Assembly: GCA_002102555.1 (NCBI GenBank)
Contig: MCFL01000319.1
Location: 1 to 26,423 of the forward strand
From: Catenaria anguillulae PL171
Taxonomy: Eukaryota; Blastocladiomycota; Blastocladiomycetes; Blastocladiales; Catenariaceae
DNA length: 26,423 bases
Reading direction: 5' to 3'
Shown here one piece after another: positions 21,001 to 26,423 of the stretch (the stretch's first letter is position 1; each line of letters opens with the position of its first letter). Position numbers and translations under genes: made by a program. The notes below the pieces were generated by a model. It was not told the origin of the DNA, ran no database searches, and worked only from the letters and a program-made list of their open reading frames with translations.

Positions 21001-21736
21001 TCTGCTTGAGTTGCTTGAGCGAGGCTGCATCGGCAATACGCAAGTGGGGCAATGGCGAGGTCGGAGACATCCACTCTTCGTCTGATCGGCCGAGGCATGC
21101 TTGTATCTGCCCTTGCCAGAACTCGGCGACGGGCGGGTCCAGGGCGATCGAGTACCAGAACTGGGCAATGGCGCGGAAAAGCCCGGGCGTGGGTGCGTCT
21201 GCACAGGTGGCGATGGCGTGCAGGATGAGGATGTTGCGCGCAATGACCTCTGGCTGATGGTCATTGATGTAAACGTTGACGTTGAGAGGCAATGGAGGCA
21301 AAGTCGATTCCGATCGCCTTGCAATTCGCTCAAAGTGCTTGGTCATTATCGCGCCGGCATGTGAGTTGGAGTCGGACGGCGACAGCTTGCGCTTGAGCTC
21401 GGCGATCGTGTGGAGGACATGTCGGAGGTCGCTTGCCCCCGAGTGTTCCCCGACGAGCAAAGCGTCGATGCTGGCAAGCCGACATGGCGATGCAAAGACG
21501 TTGAGGTGAAGAAAGACATCTTCGGGGAATATGTTACCAAAGGGTTGGTAAATCCCAGCCGACTCGTCGCGGACGACCGTGGTACACGGAAGTGTGCGCT
21601 GGCTGGATGGTGTCAGTGCAGATGCTTCATCTCGGTCGACACTGCCGCTGCCCTGCGGTGGTGTGGTTGCGGTCGTCGCCTTGGGTTGCTTGGTTTGCGA
21701 CTTCTTTGCTTTCCCCTTGGAAGACTTGCCGGCCAT
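18040..21736 (-). CDS. Family 1 copy D: intact DUF4470-family protein (1203 aa)
   Basis: Exons are 19981-21736 and 18040-19895. The intron at 19896-19980 (85 bp, GTATGC...TAG, phase 1) gives 3612 coding bases. Reading through it would add a false tail to exon 1. The Lys/Gln/Thr-rich leader MAGKSSKGKAKKSQTK is followed by a DUF4470-like domain (about 55-175): PFGNIFPEDVFLHLNV, DALLVGEHSGASDLRHVLHT and VYINDHQPEVIARNILILHA. Then come QHGRWFNEAGLDRLKVNPSM, STRFDVIHTASTAEHCGLLN and FTWLACPVPSAPV before the intron. Exon 2 carries RISWTDPSP, YYAPMG-like HYAPMGGKVWTLNQL, ALDVTLTVFPP, LPYPLIEGK and a C-terminus DPQKLLEQMGLGAFDL. It is roughly half identical to copy C by eye, so the duplication is not recent. 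No catalytic motif is recognisable. It is probably a cytosolic protein, perhaps a scaffold or assembly factor; that is only inferred from the domain family. Confidence 0.8.
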
Positions 21737-22194
21737 GATGAAGTCGAGAGACGGGAGTCAAGGCGGTGTCAGGCTGTTGGAAGTGAATGATGCGAAATGG
21801 ACCAGAGACTCTTTGATACCGGAATCTTTGTACGAGAAGGATGCGAGTACAGGTTGCGCAAAGTCTGGAGTCGTACATGGGCTGACGGCTGGCGCATGTA
21901 TCGTATTCGTTTTTGTTGACAATGGTTTCTTGATCTGCTCAGAGGCACCGTACTACGTGATCCCAAGTGAGCAACACTCGGTGAGGACCGTGTTGACGAC
22001 GCAAACGACGCGCCAGCAACGACGCACAACCATGCGAGCACAGAAAACCACCAAGAAGGCAATGTGCGCGACGCGCGACGCAGCACATGAAAGAGAATAC
22101 ATAGAACCTTCCGCTGTATACAGCAGTTTCGTATCCAACCGTTTCCACATCATTCACGCCGTTGCGCCTTTCGCAACATGTCCAATGTCTTGGC
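21737..22194. other. Intergenic stretch upstream of copy D
   Basis: This should include the copy D promoter. I see no supported gene and no clear TATA element. Confidence 0.4.
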
Positions 22195-22560
22195 AATGTC
22201 GGACCTCAGGCAAATCGCCGACCGACACATCGAGCGCTAGCGTCCAGCCCTTTGCCGCATCTGCCGGCGGCGGGGAGACCGAACAATCCCCTGCCGAAGT
22301 TGCTCCTCGACGTCAGTGAAGAAGACATCCCGACATGGCGGCCAGACCAGCGGCGAGATGATGCGAGCGGGAGCTGCTGTAGACCCTGCAGGCGCTGGCG
22401 AAACGGTAAGCCCACCAGCCCGCCTTGGGCACAAACGCGTGCAATTGCTTGGCGAGCACGAGCGTGACAGAGCACGACGAAAGACAATGCTTGAAGGATT
22501 CGAGCATGACGTGGGAAGGCACCAGAAGGTGTGCAATCGGCCATGCCTCGTCCTACCCTC
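22195..22560 (-). pseudogene. Family 1 fragment (mid exon 2)
   Basis: Minus-strand frames contain, in family order, GRLHTFW, LVLAKQLHAFVPKAG, LPFRQRLQGLQQLPLASS, VFFTDVEEQLRQ and finally KGWTLALDVSVG. These correspond to exon 2 landmarks of copies A, C and D (QLHTFW, KQVHLFVPKAG, GLPYHQRLH, FTHAEEQC, WTLALDVTV). Frames change several times and about 100 residues are missing between the last two blocks, so it is a dead fragment. It ends about 15 bp short of the LCL3-like start codon on the opposite strand. Confidence 0.7.
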
Positions 22561-22574
22561 TGCGCCCCGCCACC

Positions 22575-23577
22575 ATGGCGACGCCGTCCAAACCGGCAGG
22601 CCCGCCTTCATCGTCCAACGCAACCTCGATCGCCCTCTCGCCCGCCGCCACGGTCACCATCGCCGCCTCTGCAGTGGCGGTCGCCGCCGTCGCCATTCTC
22701 TCTGGAACGTCTCCCGCAACAACACGCTGCTGCGCCGCTACGCCACCGCCAAGGATCTGCCCGACGCGCGCGTCAACAAAATAGGTTCCGGTAAACCGCT
22801 CCGGCTGACAGGATATGCCGTGAGCGTCGGTGACTCGGACGGGTTCCGGTTCTTCCACACGCCGTCGCTGCGATGTTACTCCAAGGCGGCATTGCCACGC
22901 ACGCGCAACGGACGAGACAATTGCGGTGCGGATGGCGGCAATCTTGTCCCGAGGCGGCACTTTCGGCGGCCGGCACAGCCCTTTTCCCACGAGGCGTATC
23001 AGTATACCTTGTCTGCACTCATGCCTGGCGCGACCGTCAAGCCCGATCAGATAAGTTTTTGCGTGGAGATCCTGGGGCCAGTGTGACGGCAGAATCGGCC
23101 GAGCGACTGATTCCAGCAAGAAAGGGCGGGCCGCCGACTTTTGGATCCATGGCCGGCGGCGCACCGGAAGGGCAGAATCGAGATCTACCGCAAGATCAGT
23201 ACGACCGCGTGGTGGCCATGGTGTATTATCAGCGTACCCGCGGGCATTCCTTTATTGGGCAACTTGTCGATTGATTTGCTGTCAAAAGGGTTGGGCGTTG
23301 TTAACCAGGCCGGCGCAGAGTATGGCGGGTTGAGGAGCAAGTTTGACAAGGCTGAAGAGACTGCACGGTATGGCTGTTCATGAATTGTCTTGCCCATTAC
23401 CTTATGAACACTCGACTCACCTGGCTCTGGTCAAAATGTCATGCTCGCTTTGGTGTATGTAGGCGCAAGAAGCGAGGTATTGGTCACTTGCCGATTTCGT
23501 TCCACCGTCGACTCACAAGCCCAAGGCAACCACAACCAAACCAGAATCAAAACCGAGACATTGTCATTGATGAATAA
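22575..23577 (+). pseudogene. LCL3: LCL3-like SNase-domain nuclease gene, frame-disrupted
   Basis: ATG at 22575 sits in a strong CACCATGG context. Its first frame gives a short leader and a membrane segment (TVTIAASAVAVAAVAIL), the usual start of fungal Lcl3, a membrane-anchored staphylococcal-nuclease-like protein. The following pieces keep Lcl3 order but lie in several frames: NTLLRRYATAKDLPDARVN, GYAVSVGDSDGFRFFHTPS, DETIAVRMAAI, RRPAQPFSHEAYQY, DQYDRVVAMVYYQR and NLSIDLLSKGLGVVNQAGAE followed by YGGLRSKFDKAEETAR. An intron at 23368-23462 (95 bp, GTATGG...TAG) joins to RKKRGIGHL and ends at 23577. I count about five frame changes. The segment expected as RxAGxDAPE reads RMAAILSRGG, so the calcium-binding Asp appears lost as well as the frame; that favours real decay over sequencing error. 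An unusual Pro/Gly-rich stretch precedes DQYDR. Identity is confident, status less so. Confidence 0.7.
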
Positions 23578-25454
23578 GAATGTCTCGTCAGAGTCGGCGG
23601 CGTACTACATACACTTTGGTTGACTTTTTTTTTCCCTGACACACACGTGTTACCCTTACCACTCGTGATCCCGCATACTTATTTATTCTGCTTTCTTGCT
23701 CTCGTTGGCCGTTTTCTTTCCCTCGATCATTCGCCTCATAACAAATACACTCTGTTGGTGCATTCTCTGGTTGGTCAAGATCGTCAACAGGAGCGAAAGT
23801 TGCTCTTGAGAGTCGCTCTTGCAGTCACTCTCATCAGCGATTGATGAACGAACCAACCAACGTGTGCTTCATGATCGCAGCTGCGAAAGCTCCGTTGCGC
23901 GCGCGTTTTTGGCATAGCATCAGTGTCTGCTGTTGTGTCACCAATGTGTCAAAGTGACAGACAGCCTTTTCCCCTTTTTCGGGCTTCCCCATCACCCCAC
24001 GGTTGTTTTCGTGCTGAAGAATTCGAAACCATCGCAAGAGCAAACAAAAGAGGTCATGGGAGCTGGGTGCAGACATGTGCAAACAAGAGAGATCGAGCTT
24101 GCGATGGACAGATACAAATACAGCTGGTACACCCCATCACCCACCCTTCCTTGCTGAAGAGTAAAGCAGTCTTTGCTGAATAGCAATGCATGTGGTTCAA
24201 TGTAGCTCGTTCGTTGCATCCTTCCTCACCCATCCTCATCCTTGCTCGCGATCGCTCTTTGCTCTTGGCTTGATCCCGACGACACACCCCCGCATCTCGC
24301 TCCATTTTCCATTGGTGCCCTCCGACAACAATTGCCAAACTCATTGCTCGCGCTGTGAGTCTGGTAGCGCTTCCTGAACACGAGAAAAGTGAGTTTGCGA
24401 GAAAGCCCATCGCGCCTCGCGGTGCGATGATGACGATGATGATGCAGGCTGCTCCTAACTATCCGGTCTTGTGAATCAAGTACCGGCACGACTCTTGCCA
24501 ACGTGTGGTTTCCCACGTCATGTCTCTGTTTTCTCTTCGAATAATCAGAGCAATTGGCGTTCACCACCTCTGCCTGTATCGGTTTGCCGAATCGGTGCCG
24601 ATTTGCGTGGGCTGGCTGGCTGCTGGCTGGCTGGCCCATTCGCCTCCGAGGCAGTATACGTTCATCGATTGTCTACGTCAAGTCGCCGCCTTGGAGAGTC
24701 GGGAATCCTTGGTGGACTGTTCGCAACTGGCGCGAGGATCAGGGGGGACCACAATGGGACCCGTGACAACGCTTCGGCCGCGTCACGTTCTTCCCATTGC
24801 CCCTTGATCTAACGACCGCCGACCGCAACCTTGACATCTCCTCCGGGGAGCATTCGTATGATCTAAATAGGGCAAGGTTTAGGCGTCAGGAATATTGGTT
24901 GTTGACAGGGTGCCCGGAAATTTCTCGCGAGTCTTGTGCCCTTTCCTTTCTTCATAAAAGTGTGTCGGTCTTTCAACAGAGGATCCATCCAGTGGCCCCA
25001 TCTTGTGTCGTACATTATTTACCCTTGGGCCACTCTTACTTCTTTTGCCCGAATCCACTCATGTTGCTAGTTTATTCCACCCGATCGCTCCATGTCCTCG
25101 TGTTTTGCGCAAGTGACGTAGCAGCCAGATGGTGGCATGCGACTGTTCCCATCGTGATATACATACTATTGGCCACAAAATGTACGAGTATTTGATATAG
25201 CGGGCAAAAAAAGTAAGGTCGGTATCCAAGATATCTCAAAGAGAAATGAGCCACGCGAAACCACATTCAAAGCGTGAATCCTTTGAAACCCATTCAACCA
25301 CGATTGTGTCATCAGCTAACAGCAAGTAGAGCGAATCTTGACCGCATTTACTGTCTCCTCCTCCCACCGCGGCCCGCAATGCCCGCACCGTTCTTCCCGA
25401 TCCGCACATGCCTCACGATCTTTGTCCTCTGCTTGGGCTGCCAACGGCCGCCAT
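23578..25454. other. 1.9 kb without recognisable gene
   Basis: No ORF here has recognisable motifs, a paralogue in the window, or convincing splice partners. Short simple repeats are visible: a GATGAT-type run at about 24425-24444 and a GGCT/TGGC-rich run at about 24609-24635. Pyrimidine-rich stretches follow the LCL3 end, as expected of a 3' region. I see no tRNA or other RNA gene. Confidence 0.45.
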
Positions 25455-26336
25455 CTACCACCGCAGAATTGAACCACCGAACGTGCTGTACCAATTCCTC
25501 GGCTCGGAATCCGCCTGGTCACCAGTCATTGCAAGCGTGGCGGAAAAGTGCTCGCACACCGATTTCGCAATCGTCGGCCATGGCCCGGTACTGCTCAGGG
25601 CTCGTAAGCCAGCGCTCTTTCCGAGCCTGGGCAAGGCGCGCAAGTGACAGTCGTTGGCAAGCATGTTCGCCAGACGCTTGAGTTGAGCGAGAAGGGTCGG
25701 AGATGCGCACCGGCGCAGGCCGGGTCGGCGAGAGCCAGTCGGTGTCGGTGCGGTCGAGGCAAGTTTGCATTTGTGCTCGCCAGAATTCGGCGACGGGCGG
25801 GTCGAGGGCAATCGAGTATCAGAACTGGGCAACGGATCATATCAACGTGGGCGTGGCGGGGCCAGACCAGGTGGACACGGCATGCAATGAGAAGGTTGCG
25901 CGCAATGACCTCGACCTGCTGGTCGTTTACGTGCACATTGATTTGCAGCGCAGCAGGCGGCAAAGGCCGCGAACCGGACAGAATGATTGCGCACAATGGC
26001 TTCCGGGGTGGGCCAGCGTATGCAGAACGTTTTGCAGGTCACCCGACCCGACGAGCAATGCGTCAATGGTGGTGAGTAGACCCGCAGGCGCAAACACGTC
26101 AAGGTGCATGAACAAGTTTTGGGATTGAGTTGCCAAACTGGTAGTAAGAGCAAGCAGGCTCGTCCTGGATGACGGTCGCGCAGGGCAGAGTGCGCGGGAG
26201 TGTTGGGGTCGTCTCGTCGCCATGGTCCGAGATATGGGGCGCCGCGTGGAGTGCGAGACGCGTTGGACTTGGCGGGCGCAGTGGGCGTGAGGCGCGGCTT
26301 GGACTTGGATTTGGCCTTTGAGGCCTCGGACGGCAT
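25455..26336 (-). pseudogene. Family 1 copy I: 3'-truncated, decayed DUF4470-family relic
   Basis: The minus strand starts with MPSEASKAKSKSKPR, a Lys/Ser-rich leader like those of copies B, C and D. Pieces in changing frames then give LDVFAPAGLLTTIDALLVGS, SGDLQNVLHTLA, INVHVNDQQVEVIARNLLI, and finally AKSVCEHFSATLAMTGDQ leading into a GRWFN-like block. These follow the first third of copy C (about residues 1-320). Similarity ends near 25455, well before the intron, and the frame changes many times, so it cannot encode the family protein. The window ends about 90 bp beyond its start codon. Confidence 0.7.
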
Positions 26337-26423
26337 GGTGGTATAATAAAAAATTGCAGGTTGTCGGCTCAAAGCGCAAGATCCATTCATGGATCAATCT
26401 ATGGCGTGCTGTGATAAACAGAC

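Noticed and set aside
25379-25681. Plus-strand ORF beginning MPAPFFPIRTCLTIFVLCLG, resembling a signal peptide
   Set aside because: Most of it is antisense to relic copy I and the remainder has no recognisable domain; chance is more likely.
1-26423. Transposon or virus-like element as the cause of the duplications
   Set aside because: I saw no terminal repeats, target-site duplications, reverse transcriptase, integrase, transposase or capsid signatures. Ordinary tandem duplication explains what is visible.

Overview
This window looks like nuclear DNA from a GC-rich, early-diverging fungus. The guess of Chytridiomycota or Blastocladiomycota is inference only. The signs are short GT-AG introns of 68-95 bp, mostly with GTACGT-type donors; a seven-blade Cia1 gene; a fungal Lcl3-type nuclease gene; and long two-exon genes carrying a DUF4470-type domain, a family best known from fungal MYND proteins and animal DNAAF3. 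I found no rRNA, convincing tRNA, CRISPR array, transposon or virus-like element.

Layout. Positions 221-1543 (+) hold CIA1 in three exons, with one clear frame break. From about 1657 to 21736 every recognisable gene lies on the minus strand and belongs to one of two lineage-specific families. Family 1 (DUF4470-like, about 1200 aa, one intron) has two intact copies at 13152-16815 and 18040-21736. It also has degenerate copies at 1657-4300 (5'-truncated), 12155-12906 (large internal deletion), 22195-22560 (a fragment) and 25455-26336 (3'-truncated). Family 2 is a tandem array of four intact genes (4860-6072, 7035-8124, 8482-9702, 10186-11396). They encode 336-381 aa single-pass membrane proteins with a four-cysteine N-terminal domain, a Thr/Val/Pro-rich stalk, one membrane helix and a basic tail. 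The tail ends in a PPxY motif in three of the four. All four share one phase-1 intron between N-terminal domain and stalk.

Beyond the arrays, 22575-23577 (+) holds a damaged LCL3-like gene with a well-preserved last exon. A 1.9 kb stretch follows with no recognisable gene, then the truncated family-1 copy at the right edge.

The main interest is the two interleaved, expanding families. In family 2 the N-terminal domains have diverged strongly, while stalk and membrane segments look homogenised. Two neighbours share a 182 bp tract with no mismatch, which looks like gene conversion. The architecture (variable outside, constant stalk, PPxY tail inside) resembles a recognition or surface-receptor gene cluster. 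That role is inference and nothing in the sequence proves it. Intron positions were checked by phase arithmetic and by agreement between paralogues; no search or transcript data were available.
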